From: JBOICV01 sp050740255
GTDB taxonomy: Bacteria; Pseudomonadota; Gammaproteobacteria; Nevskiales; JBOICV01
DNA: 13,852 bases
Reading direction: 5' to 3'
Assembly (NCBI GenBank): GCA_050740255.1
Contig: JBOICV010000024.1
Span: 1-13,852 of the forward strand
Shown: piece by piece, positions 5,490-11,452 of the stretch
Position numbering within the stretch: position 1 is the stretch's first letter
How the letters are laid out: each line of letters starts with the position of its first letter
The notes under the pieces: model-generated
What the model was told of the DNA's origin: nothing
The model's database searches: none
What the model saw: only the letters and a program-made list of their open reading frames with translations
Made by a program: the position numbers and the translations under genes

Positions 5490-6400
5490 TTGCGTTTCTT
5501 GGGGGCTTTGGGTTGGCGGTTTTCCACGATAGCGCGGCGCTTCTCGATCATCTGCTCCAGAATCGGCCGCAGAATCAACTCCATCGCCATGCGCATCTTG
5601 CTACCCGGCACCACAATCGTGTTGGGCCGGGTCATGAAGGCGTGGTGGATCATCGTCAGCAGGAAGGGGAAGTCCACTTTCAGCTTGCGCGGATGGCGGA
5701 AGCGGATCACCACGATGCTCTCGTCCGGCATCGGGATATCGCGTGCGATAAACGGGTTGGAGGTATCCACCAGCGGCACGCGCTGGAAATTGATATCGGT
5801 GCGCGAAAACTGCGGCATGATGTAGTTGACGTAGTCGTCCATGCGTCGCAGCACGCTTTTCTTCACTTCCTCCGGCTTGTAACCGCGCTCGTCGGTGTCG
5901 CGCCGGATTTTCTGAATCCATTCGAGATTCAGGGTCGGCGTCACCCCGACCGACAAGTCCACATACTGCGCCGCGTCCACCCGCTCGGCCTTGACGCAAC
6001 CGTGCAGGCCTTCGTAGAGCAGAATGTCGGTATTCGGCGGAATAGTTTCCCAGGGCGTGAACTGGCCCGCGGTCAGCCCGCGTGGCTTGGCCTCGTCCTC
6101 AGTGTGGAGATAGCGCCGGAATTCGCCGCCGCCGCTCTCGCTGTAATTTCTGAACAAGGCTTCCAGCTTTTCGAACTCGTTTGCGGCCGGACCGAAATGG
6201 CTGAAATTCTCGCCACGGATATTCGCGCGCTGCAGCATCGCGCGCATTTCCTCACGGTTGTACTTGTGAAATGCGTCGCCCTCCACGTACACGGCCTCCG
6301 CATCAATGCGGTGAAACATGTGCTCGAAGGCGATACGCGCGGTGCTGGTGCCCGCGCCGGAGGAGCCGGTGACGGCGACGATGGGATGTAATTCGGACAT
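5471..6400 (-). CDS. prk: phosphoribulokinase (bacterial, octameric type)
   Basis: ATP-dependent kinase converting ribulose 5-phosphate to ribulose 1,5-bisphosphate, the CO2 acceptor of the Calvin-Benson-Bassham cycle. The protein is 309 aa; the family is usually about 290, and the excess is a basic C-terminal tail (QPKAPKKRKWRTAD). The P-loop is VTGSSGAGTST (10-20). Residues equivalent to the R. sphaeroides catalytic set are conserved: Asp42, His45 and Arg49 (EGDAFHKYNRE), Glu130 (LLYEGLHG) and Asp168 (KIRRDTD). The ATG is 9 nt after the trmB stop, and AAGG overlapping that stop may serve as its ribosome site. E. coli-type PrkB, without RuBisCO, is the main alternative. No cbb genes or CbbR are in the window, so carbon fixation is inference. 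Confidence 0.92.
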   Translation of the reverse strand: MSELHPIVAVTGSSGAGTSTARIAFEHMFHRIDAEAVYVEGDAFHKYNREEMRAMLQRANIRGENFSHFGPAANEFEKLEALFRNYSESGGGEFRRYLHTEDEAKPRGLTAGQFTPWETIPPNTDILLYEGLHGCVKAERVDAAQYVDLSVGVTPTLNLEWIQKIRRDTDERGYKPEEVKKSVLRRMDDYVNYIMPQFSRTDINFQRVPLVDTSNPFIARDIPMPDESIVVIRFRHPRKLKVDFPFLLTMIHHAFMTRPNTIVVPGSKMRMAMELILRPILEQMIEKRRAIVENRQPKAPKKRKWRTAD

Positions 6401-6409
6401 GGGCGCCCT

Positions 6410-7111
6410 TTATGCCTGCCTTACGTACACAAGGTCAAATACCTCATGCCCCAGCTTCATCCCACGCTGCTCGAAACGGGTAAGCATTCGCTCCGCCGGC
6501 CGGGCGACGAATCTGCCATCGGCCGCAAGATTGGCGAATGCGGGGTGTGAGTTGAGCACCGCCAGCATCTGCTCCGCATAGTCCGCCCAGTCGGTCGCCA
6601 GCAGCAGCCGTCCGCCCGGCTTGAGCACGCGCGCGAGCCGGGCGGCGAAGCCGGTTTGCAGCAAGCGGCGCTTGTGATGCCGCTTCTTGGGCCAGGGATC
6701 GGGGAAATAAATCTGAATCCGATCGAGACAGGCCGCGGGTAGCGCCTGATCAAGCGCCTCGTTCGCATCCGCACAGAACACCCGCAAATGATGTAGGTCG
6801 GCCACCGCCGCCGCGCGCAAGGTTCTGGCGACGCCGGTGCGATAAACCTCGATACCGACAAAGTCCAGCGTGGGCTCGGCTTGTACCTGCGCGCAGAAGG
6901 TTTCGCCGTTGCCGAAACCGATCTCCAGTACGCGCGGCGCTTTGCGGCCGAACACGCCGTCCAGATCAAGCGGCGCGGCTGGTAATTCCAGCCCATACCG
7001 CGGCCAGAGTTCATCCAGCGCGCGTTGTTGCGCCGCGGTCATGCGTCCGTCGCGCCGCACGAAGGAGCGGATGCGGCGCATGCCGCTGGCCGCGCTCTCA
7101 GCCGGGATCAT
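6410..7111 (-). CDS. trmB: tRNA (guanine46-N7)-methyltransferase
   Basis: SAM-dependent class I methyltransferase that forms m7G at position 46 in the tRNA variable loop. The 233-aa protein matches the family length (E. coli 239). It shows SAM-binding motif I VLEIGFGNGE (61-70), acidic motif VGIEVYRTG (85-93), the family-specific FPDPWPKKRHHKRR (136-149), LKPGGRLLLATDW (163-175) and the C-terminal substrate motif TRFEQRGMKLGHEVFDL (211-227). The ATG at 7109-7111 overlaps the end of the DUF808 gene by 14 bp; an internal ATG (MRRIRSF, residue 11) is an alternative start. Prk follows after 9 nt, so trmB sits in the middle of a probable four-gene transcript. The link between m7G46 and its neighbours is positional only. 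Confidence 0.96.
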   Translation of the reverse strand: MIPAESAASGMRRIRSFVRRDGRMTAAQQRALDELWPRYGLELPAAPLDLDGVFGRKAPRVLEIGFGNGETFCAQVQAEPTLDFVGIEVYRTGVARTLRAAAVADLHHLRVFCADANEALDQALPAACLDRIQIYFPDPWPKKRHHKRRLLQTGFAARLARVLKPGGRLLLATDWADYAEQMLAVLNSHPAFANLAADGRFVARPAERMLTRFEQRGMKLGHEVFDLVYVRQA

Positions 7112-8048
7112 GCTTCCGCCTGACGGCCTGAAGACCGTGAGTCGCGACCATCACAGCGGCCAGGGTTAGCGCGCCCGCCATGATTCCCGCAACTGCCGCG
7201 AGCAGCGCCGGAGTTATCGCTTGCAGTATTGCGCCAATCCCAGCGACCTCGGCGGCAGCATGCGCCCAGTCGTGACTCAGTTCCTGCGCGGCGGGAATGC
7301 CGTGGATGAGAATGCCGCCGCCCACCAGAAACATAGCGGCCGTCCCTGCAATAGACAAAGTCTTCATGAGATAGGGCGCCAGTTTCAGGATTACCCTGCC
7401 GATACTGCGCTGGGCTGCGCCGGTGCGCTGGCTAAGGTAAAGCCCGCCGTCGTCCAGCTTGACGATGCCGGCGACCAGACCGTAGACGCCGACCGTCATG
7501 AGGATGGCGATAGTCGTCAGCACCGCAAGCTGCTTCGCGAACAGGGCCGTCGCCACCGTCCCCAGCGTGATCACGATGATCTCTGCGGACAGGATGAAAT
7601 CGGTGCGGATCGCGCCTTTGATCTTGTCTTTCTCGAAGGCGACGATGTCCACCGCCGGGTTAGCCACGGCTGCCAGTTCCCTGGCGTGATGGGCGTCCTC
7701 CTCCGCCTTGCTGTGCAGGAACTTGTGTGCGAGCTTTTCGAAGCCCTCGTAACAGAGATAGGCGCCGCCGAGCATCAGCAGGGGCGTGACCGCCCAGGGG
7801 ATAAAGGCGCTGATTGCCAGAGCCGCCGGCACCAGAATGGCTTTGTTGATGAATGAGCCCTTGGCGACCGCCCAGACCACCGGCAACTCCCGATCGGCCT
7901 TCACACCCGAAACCTGCTGTGCGTTCAGCGCCAGGTCGTCACCCAGTACTCCGGCGGTTTTCTTGGCCGCGACTTTGCTCATCAAGGCCACGTCATCAAG
8001 AATCGTGGCGATGTCGTCAATGAGCAGGAGCAGACTGGAGCCGGCCAT
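7098..8048 (-). CDS. DUF808 / YedI-family inner-membrane protein
   Basis: A 316-aa integral membrane protein of the DUF808 family (E. coli YedI, ~305 aa), function unknown. The N-terminus MAGSSLLLLIDDIATILDDVA and the following VALMSKVAAKKTAGVLGDDLA are the family's hallmark. Hydrophobic segments are near residues 68-100, 152-175, 177-197, 229-252 and 270-305, separated by a charged cytosolic-looking loop (SKAEEDAHHARELAAVANP, ~112-130) and the conserved KDKIKGAIRTDFILSAEI. No Shine-Dalgarno is visible before the ATG at 8046-8048. It is the first gene of the trmB-prk-tas cluster, 129 bp after thiG. Identity is confident; role unknown. Confidence 0.9.
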   Translation of the reverse strand: MAGSSLLLLIDDIATILDDVALMSKVAAKKTAGVLGDDLALNAQQVSGVKADRELPVVWAVAKGSFINKAILVPAALAISAFIPWAVTPLLMLGGAYLCYEGFEKLAHKFLHSKAEEDAHHARELAAVANPAVDIVAFEKDKIKGAIRTDFILSAEIIVITLGTVATALFAKQLAVLTTIAILMTVGVYGLVAGIVKLDDGGLYLSQRTGAAQRSIGRVILKLAPYLMKTLSIAGTAAMFLVGGGILIHGIPAAQELSHDWAHAAAEVAGIGAILQAITPALLAAVAGIMAGALTLAAVMVATHGLQAVRRKHDPG

Positions 8049-8087
8049 TGATGTATACCGGAGCTAGGGAAAACTCGGGTGGGAGTC

Positions 8088-8154
8088 GTCACCCCGGCGA
8101 AGCCCGGGTTCCAGGCACTGGAAGTCACTGGATTCCGGCTTCCGCCGGAATGAC
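8088..8154. repeat. 67-bp intergenic inverted repeat
   Basis: Two 27-bp arms, 8088-8114 (beginning GTCACCCCGGCGAAG) and 8128-8154 (ending CCGCCGGAATGAC), are imperfect reverse complements around a 13-bp spacer. Each arm contains a smaller palindrome, such as CCGGCTTCCGCCGG-like stretches. The sequence type (GTCATTCCGGCGGAAGCCGGAATCCAG-like, here abbreviated to its arms) is a familiar dispersed repeat of proteobacterial spacers. It fills most of the thiG/DUF808 gap. It may stabilise or end the thiSG transcript, but no T-run follows in the minus direction. Confidence 0.65.
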
Positions 8155-8177
8155 AGAAAAGGGTTGATCGGAACTCC

Positions 8178-8993
8178 TTACGTTATCGAACCGTCCAGCG
8201 GCGAGGAGGCCGAGGCGTAGCGCCGCCGCGGCATGCGGCCGGCCAGATAAGCCTCGCGTCCGGCTTCAACCGCTTTTTTCATGGCACTCGCCATCAGCAC
8301 GGGATTTTTGGCTTCCGCCACCGCGGTATTCATCAACACGCCGTCGCAACCCAACTCCATCGCGATTGCGGCGTCGCTGGCAGTGCCGACGCCAGCGTCC
8401 ACCAGTATAGGCACCTTAGCGTTTTCGACGATGGTGAGGATGTTGTATTTGTTCTGGATGCCAAGCCCGCTGCCGATCGGCGCCGCCAGCGGCATCACGG
8501 CAATACAGCCCAGTTCCTCCAGGCGCTTGGCGGTAATGGGGTCGTCGCTGGTGTAAACCATGACCTGAAAGCCATCCTTCACCAGAGTCTTCGCGGCTTC
8601 CAAGGTTGCGGGAATGTCGGGGTAGAGCGTTTTGGGATCGCCGAGCACTTCCAGCTTCACCAGCGCGTGTCCATCCAGCAGTTCGCGCGCGAGCCGGCAG
8701 GTGCGCACCGCGTCCTCCGCGGTATAGCAGCCGGCGGTGTTGGGCAGAATCGTGTACTTCGACGGCGGCAGCACGTCCAGCAGATTCGGTTCGTTCGGGT
8801 TCTGACCAATATTTGTGCGGCGGATAGCGACGGTAATGATTTCCGAGCCGCTGGCTTCGATCGCCAGACGGGTTTGCTGCAGATCCTTGTACTTGCCCGT
8901 CCCCAGCAGCAGACGTGAGCGGTAGCGCTTGCCGGCGATGAGCAATGGATCAGCGGGCTCAGTCGTCTCGCCGGCTTTTTTCTGTGGCAGCAT
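8178..8993 (-). CDS. thiG: thiazole synthase
   Basis: Condenses 1-deoxy-D-xylulose 5-phosphate, dehydroglycine and the ThiS thiocarboxylate into the thiazole phosphate of thiamin. The 271-aa protein is a TIM-barrel ThiG: LLLGTGKYKDLQQT (28-41), VAIRRTNIGQ (55-64), LPNTAGCYTAEDAVR (83-97), the Schiff-base lysine Lys113 in LVKLEVLGD, LEELGCIAVMPLAAPIGSG near 166-184, and the phosphate-binding ILVDAGVGTASDAA. About 17 residues precede the usual family start, so a slightly later start is possible. However, the ATG at 8991-8993 overlaps the thiS stop by one base (TGATG) and has a good ribosome site 6 nt upstream. ThiO/ThiH and ThiF, needed for the full reaction, are not in the window. Confidence 0.97.
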   Translation of the reverse strand: MLPQKKAGETTEPADPLLIAGKRYRSRLLLGTGKYKDLQQTRLAIEASGSEIITVAIRRTNIGQNPNEPNLLDVLPPSKYTILPNTAGCYTAEDAVRTCRLARELLDGHALVKLEVLGDPKTLYPDIPATLEAAKTLVKDGFQVMVYTSDDPITAKRLEELGCIAVMPLAAPIGSGLGIQNKYNILTIVENAKVPILVDAGVGTASDAAIAMELGCDGVLMNTAVAEAKNPVLMASAMKKAVEAGREAYLAGRMPRRRYASASSPLDGSIT

Positions 8994-9193
8994 CAGCCCC
9001 CTCCAATTGCCTGGACGATTTCCAGCCGGTCGCCCTCGCGCAAGCTGGTCTGCGCATGCCGGCTGCGCGGCAGAATTTCGCCGTTTACCTCCACCGCCAG
9101 CCGCTTCTCGCCCAATCCCAGCTCGGCAATCAGGTCCGAAATCCGCAAGGGATGGGCCAGGTCGCGCGGCTTGCCATTGATCAGTACACGCAT
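8993..9193 (-). CDS. thiS: sulfur carrier protein ThiS
   Basis: A 66-aa ubiquitin-fold sulfur carrier. Its C-terminal Gly is adenylated by ThiF and converted to a thiocarboxylate that donates sulfur to ThiG. The sequence starts MRVLINGKPRDL and has the typical LAVEVNGEILPRS and LREGDRLEIVQAIGGG, ending in the required Gly-Gly. The codons for the Gly tail also form the ribosome-binding site for thiG (GGAGG on the minus strand, 9000-9004). The start codon is 56 bp from the divergent acyl-CoA ligase gene. That gap is too short for a TPP riboswitch and I see no thi-box. Confidence 0.95.
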   Translation of the reverse strand: MRVLINGKPRDLAHPLRISDLIAELGLGEKRLAVEVNGEILPRSRHAQTSLREGDRLEIVQAIGGG

Positions 9194-9249
9194 GCTTGAA
9201 ATACTAACGCACCCTCTATCATTGAGGGGAGAATCCAGATATCAAAACC
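9194..9249. promoter_or_regulatory. divergent spacer between thiS and the acyl-CoA ligase
   Basis: This 56-bp spacer must hold the signals for both genes unless they are read from further away. On the plus strand TTGAAA (9196-9201) and TATCAT (9217-9222) resemble -35/-10 hexamers, but the 15-bp spacing is short. GAGGGGAG (9224-9231) is Shine-Dalgarno-like but 18 nt from the ATG, too far for normal use. On the minus strand no convincing pair is seen. Confidence 0.25.
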
Positions 9250-11085
9250 ATGTCAATCACCCCGCAGCTCGACGTTATTCCTGTAAATCAGGCGCGGACG
9301 CTCGCGGGCCTGTTGCAGCAACGGATCGCGCGCAGTGCGGGCCAGCCCGCCTATCGCGGCCACGACCGCGAGCGCCAGGCCTGGGTTGACTCGAACTGGC
9401 TGCAGATGGGGCAGGGCGCCGCACGCTGGCAAGCTGCCATGCGCAGCGAGGGCCTCAAGCCGGGCGACCGCGTGGCGCTGGTGTTGCGCAATTGCTTTGA
9501 ATGGGTGCAGTTCGATCAGGCTGCGCTGGGGCTCGGCTTGGTAAGCGTACCGCTGTATGTTGACGACCGGCCGGATAACGTCGCCTACATCCTCAACGAC
9601 GCGGCGGTGAAGCTGCTGCTGGTCGAGAACGTACGTTTGTGGAAACGGCTGGAAGCCGCGTTAAGTGAAGTGCCGAGTCTCAAGCGCGTGGTGCTGCTGG
9701 AAGCTGAGGAGAACGGCAGTCGTCCGGCGACTGCAGATGTGCGCTTGCGACTCGCCGGCGAATGGTTGCCGAGCACCAATGAGTCTTTCTACGTGCATGG
9801 GGGTGAGCCGGGCGATCTGGCCTCGATCGTCTATACCTCCGGCACTACCGGCAAGCCGAAGGGCGTGATGCTGTCGCACCACAATATGCTGGCCGACGCT
9901 TATGCCTCGCTGCAGTCGGTACCGGTTTATCCGAGCGATACCTTTCTCTCGTTTCTGCCGCTGTCGCACACCTTCGAGCGCACCATCGGTTATTACGCCG
10001 CGATGATGGCCGGGGCGACGGTGGCGCATGCGCGCTCGGTCAATCAGCTCGCGGAGGACTTGCAGCAGATACGGCCCACCGCATTGATCGCGGTGCCACG
10101 CATCTTCGAGCGGGTGCACGCGCGCATCCGGGCGCAGCTTGCCGCCGGCTCGCCGATCAAGCGCGCGCTGTTCGCGCTGACCGCCAAGGTGGGCTGGCAG
10201 CGTTTTCAGCATGAGCAGGGCCGCGGACCGGGCGGTGGAATGTTAATCCTGTGGCCGTTACTGCAAAAACTGGTTGCGCAGAAAATCATGGACCGGCTCG
10301 GCGGCCGCGTGCGCTGCGCCATCTCCGGCGGCGCCGCCTTGCCGCCGGCCATCAGCCGTATTTTCATTGGCCTGGGTCTGAATCTTTTGCAGGGTTATGG
10401 CCTGACCGAGTACAGCCCGGTGGCCAGCGTGAATCTTGCGCACGACAACGATCCGGCCAGCGTCGGCCCCGCGCTGGAAGGCGTGCAGGTCAGGATCGGC
10501 GAGGATGACGAACTGTTGCTGAAGGGCGTCGGCGTGATGCTGGGCTACTGGAACAACCACGTCGCCACGCGCGAAGCGATCGACTCCGAGGGTTGGCTGC
10601 ACACCGGCGACAAGGCCAGGCTGGTCGGCCGGCACATTCACATCATCGGGCGCATCAAGGAAATCCTGGTGCTGTCCAACGGCGAGAAGCTGCCGCCCGC
10701 CGATATGGAAGCCGCCATCACCCAGGACCCGTTGTTTGAGCAAGTCATGGTGCTGGGCGAGGGTCAGGCCTATCTCACCGCAATAGCCGTGCTCAACTCC
10801 GAGTTGTGGGTGGGATTGGCGAAAGAGCTGGGACTGGACCCCTTCGACAAAACCGCGGTACGCAGCGCGAAAATTGAACAGCGTGTGCTGGCGCGGCTTA
10901 AGCTGCTGCTGAAGGATTTTCCGGGCTATGCCAAAGTGCGCGACGTCGCGCTGTCGCTTGACCCGTGGACACCGGAGAACGGTTTGATCACCGCCACCAT
11001 GAAGCTGCGGCGCAAAGTGATACTCGAACATTTTGCCGCGGATGTGGAGCGGATGTACCGTGAGAAGATGCAGCGCGTGGCTTGA
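9250..11085 (+). CDS. AMP-dependent long-chain fatty-acid--CoA ligase
   Basis: Adenylate-forming enzyme activating long-chain fatty acids to acyl-CoA via an acyl-AMP, probably at the inner face of the membrane. The 611-aa length and motifs match the long-chain ACSL/FadD15-like group rather than E. coli FadD. Seen in order are ATP-binding YTSGTTGKPKGV (195-206), LPLSHTFERTIGYYAAMMAG (~237-256), VPRIFERVHARI, CAISGGAALPP (~356-366), the adenine-contacting LLQGYGLTEYSP (~381-392), GWLHTGDKARL (~451-461), the hinge IIGRIKEILVLSNGEKLPP (~467-485), and a C-terminal ENGLITATMKLRR with the likely catalytic lysine. An in-frame TGA at 9223-9225 leaves ATG 9250 as the earliest ATG. It ends 23 bp before the tRNA-Gly gene. 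Chain-length preference cannot be read. Confidence 0.93.
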   Translation: MSITPQLDVIPVNQARTLAGLLQQRIARSAGQPAYRGHDRERQAWVDSNWLQMGQGAARWQAAMRSEGLKPGDRVALVLRNCFEWVQFDQAALGLGLVSVPLYVDDRPDNVAYILNDAAVKLLLVENVRLWKRLEAALSEVPSLKRVVLLEAEENGSRPATADVRLRLAGEWLPSTNESFYVHGGEPGDLASIVYTSGTTGKPKGVMLSHHNMLADAYASLQSVPVYPSDTFLSFLPLSHTFERTIGYYAAMMAGATVAHARSVNQLAEDLQQIRPTALIAVPRIFERVHARIRAQLAAGSPIKRALFALTAKVGWQRFQHEQGRGPGGGMLILWPLLQKLVAQKIMDRLGGRVRCAISGGAALPPAISRIFIGLGLNLLQGYGLTEYSPVASVNLAHDNDPASVGPALEGVQVRIGEDDELLLKGVGVMLGYWNNHVATREAIDSEGWLHTGDKARLVGRHIHIIGRIKEILVLSNGEKLPPADMEAAITQDPLFEQVMVLGEGQAYLTAIAVLNSELWVGLAKELGLDPFDKTAVRSAKIEQRVLARLKLLLKDFPGYAKVRDVALSLDPWTPENGLITATMKLRRKVILEHFAADVERMYREKMQRVA

Positions 11086-11092
11086 TGAAAGG

Positions 11093-11098
11093 TAGAAT
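11093..11098 (+). promoter_or_regulatory. candidate -10 element for the tRNA-Gly gene
   Basis: TAGAAT, five of six to TATAAT, ends 10 bp before the first tRNA base and is followed by a short GC-containing discriminator. The implied leader is only a few bases. No good -35 hexamer lies 16-18 bp upstream in the end of the ligase gene, so the tRNA may instead be processed from the ligase transcript. Confidence 0.3.
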
Positions 11099-11108
11099 GT
11101 CGGAAAGT

Positions 11109-11182
11109 GCGGGCGTCGTATACTGGTATTACCCTAGCTTCCCAAGCTAGAGAAGTGGGTTCGATTCCCATCGCCCGCTCCA
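11109..11182 (+). tRNA. tRNA-Gly(CCC)
   Basis: A full cloverleaf can be folded by eye. The acceptor stem GCGGGCG (11109-11115) pairs with CGCCCGC (11172-11178). The D arm is GTA/TAC with GG in the loop. The anticodon stem CTAGC/GCTAG encloses loop TTCCCAA with anticodon CCC at 11141-11143. The T stem GTGGG/CCCAT (one G-T pair) surrounds the T loop TTCGATT. The discriminator is T11179 and the CCA end is encoded (11180-11182). It decodes GGG glycine codons. Its 3' half is duplicated at 11296. Confidence 0.95.
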
Positions 11183-11220
11183 ATTATGATCAAAGCAGAG
11201 AGGGAATCTCACCCACTACG
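11161..11220 (+). repeat. direct repeat copy 1 (tRNA-Gly 3' half plus downstream flank)
   Basis: This copy runs from inside the tRNA T loop through the CCA end into the flank. Block A (11161-11190) is identical over 30 bases to 11296-11325. Block B (11201-11220) is identical over 20 bases to 11337-11356. They are separated by a diverged 10/11-base segment. The offset is 135-136 bp. Block B with the next five bases forms a 6-bp hairpin, ACCCAC-TAC-GTGGGT (11211-11225). Confidence 0.9.
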
Positions 11221-11227
11221 TGGGTTG

Positions 11228-11295
11228 CGCGACCCATCCTGGGTCGCGGCCTTCGGCCTCGCCGCGCTCGCTCGAGTTCGCTCCCGGCGAACTCG
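11228..11295. repeat. cluster of three hairpins between the tRNA-tail repeats
   Basis: Three perfect inverted repeats are packed into 68 bp: CGCGACCC-ATCCT-GGGTCGCG (11228-11248, 8-bp stem), GGCC-TTC-GGCC (11248-11258), and CGAGTTCGC-TCCCG-GCGAACTCG (11273-11295, 9-bp stem). The segment ends exactly where repeat copy 2 begins. The architecture resembles a REP/BIME-type or small non-coding mobile element. It has no coding capacity. Confidence 0.75.
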
Positions 11296-11356
11296 TCGAT
11301 TCCCATCGCCCGCTCCAATTATGATTAACTGCATACAGGGAATCTCACCCACTACG
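11296..11356 (+). repeat. direct repeat copy 2 (truncated tRNA-Gly tail, not a functional tRNA)
   Basis: The copy carries T-loop-to-CCA sequence identical to tRNA-Gly, plus the same flank. It lacks the acceptor 5' strand, D arm and anticodon arm, so it cannot make a tRNA. Its left edge lies in the T loop, a position commonly used as a crossover site by tRNA-targeting integrases. The remaining spacer from 11357 to the asmA start shows nothing further that I recognise. Confidence 0.85.
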
Positions 11357-11452
11357 CGGGTGCGGTCTGTACCGCTGAACTTGCGTCGTGGCCCAGCATC
11401 AAACTAGGGCTCTGCGATCGTCCGTAATGGGCAGACTAGGCATGGAGGCGTC

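Noticed and set aside
4641..6391. Long plus-strand frames opposite tas (277 aa) and prk (292 aa)
   Set aside because: Tas and Prk have full sets of catalytic residues on the minus strand. The plus-strand frames show no motifs and are GC-codon shadows.
9194..9249. TPP riboswitch upstream of thiS
   Set aside because: The spacer is 56 bp, too short for the aptamer, and no thi-box-like sequence is visible.
10258..11031. 257-aa minus-strand frame opposite the acyl-CoA ligase
   Set aside because: The ligase carries all adenylate-forming motifs; the antisense frame has none and is His/Gln-rich shadow sequence.
11244..11320. A second tRNA-Gly gene
   Set aside because: Only the T-loop-to-CCA part is present. 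The 5' acceptor strand, D arm and anticodon arm are replaced by unrelated hairpins.
11107..11407. Two ~73-aa plus-strand frames over the tRNA and hairpin repeats
   Set aside because: They translate the tRNA and its duplicated tail (repeated FPSPAPIMI-like peptides) and are explained by non-coding repeats.
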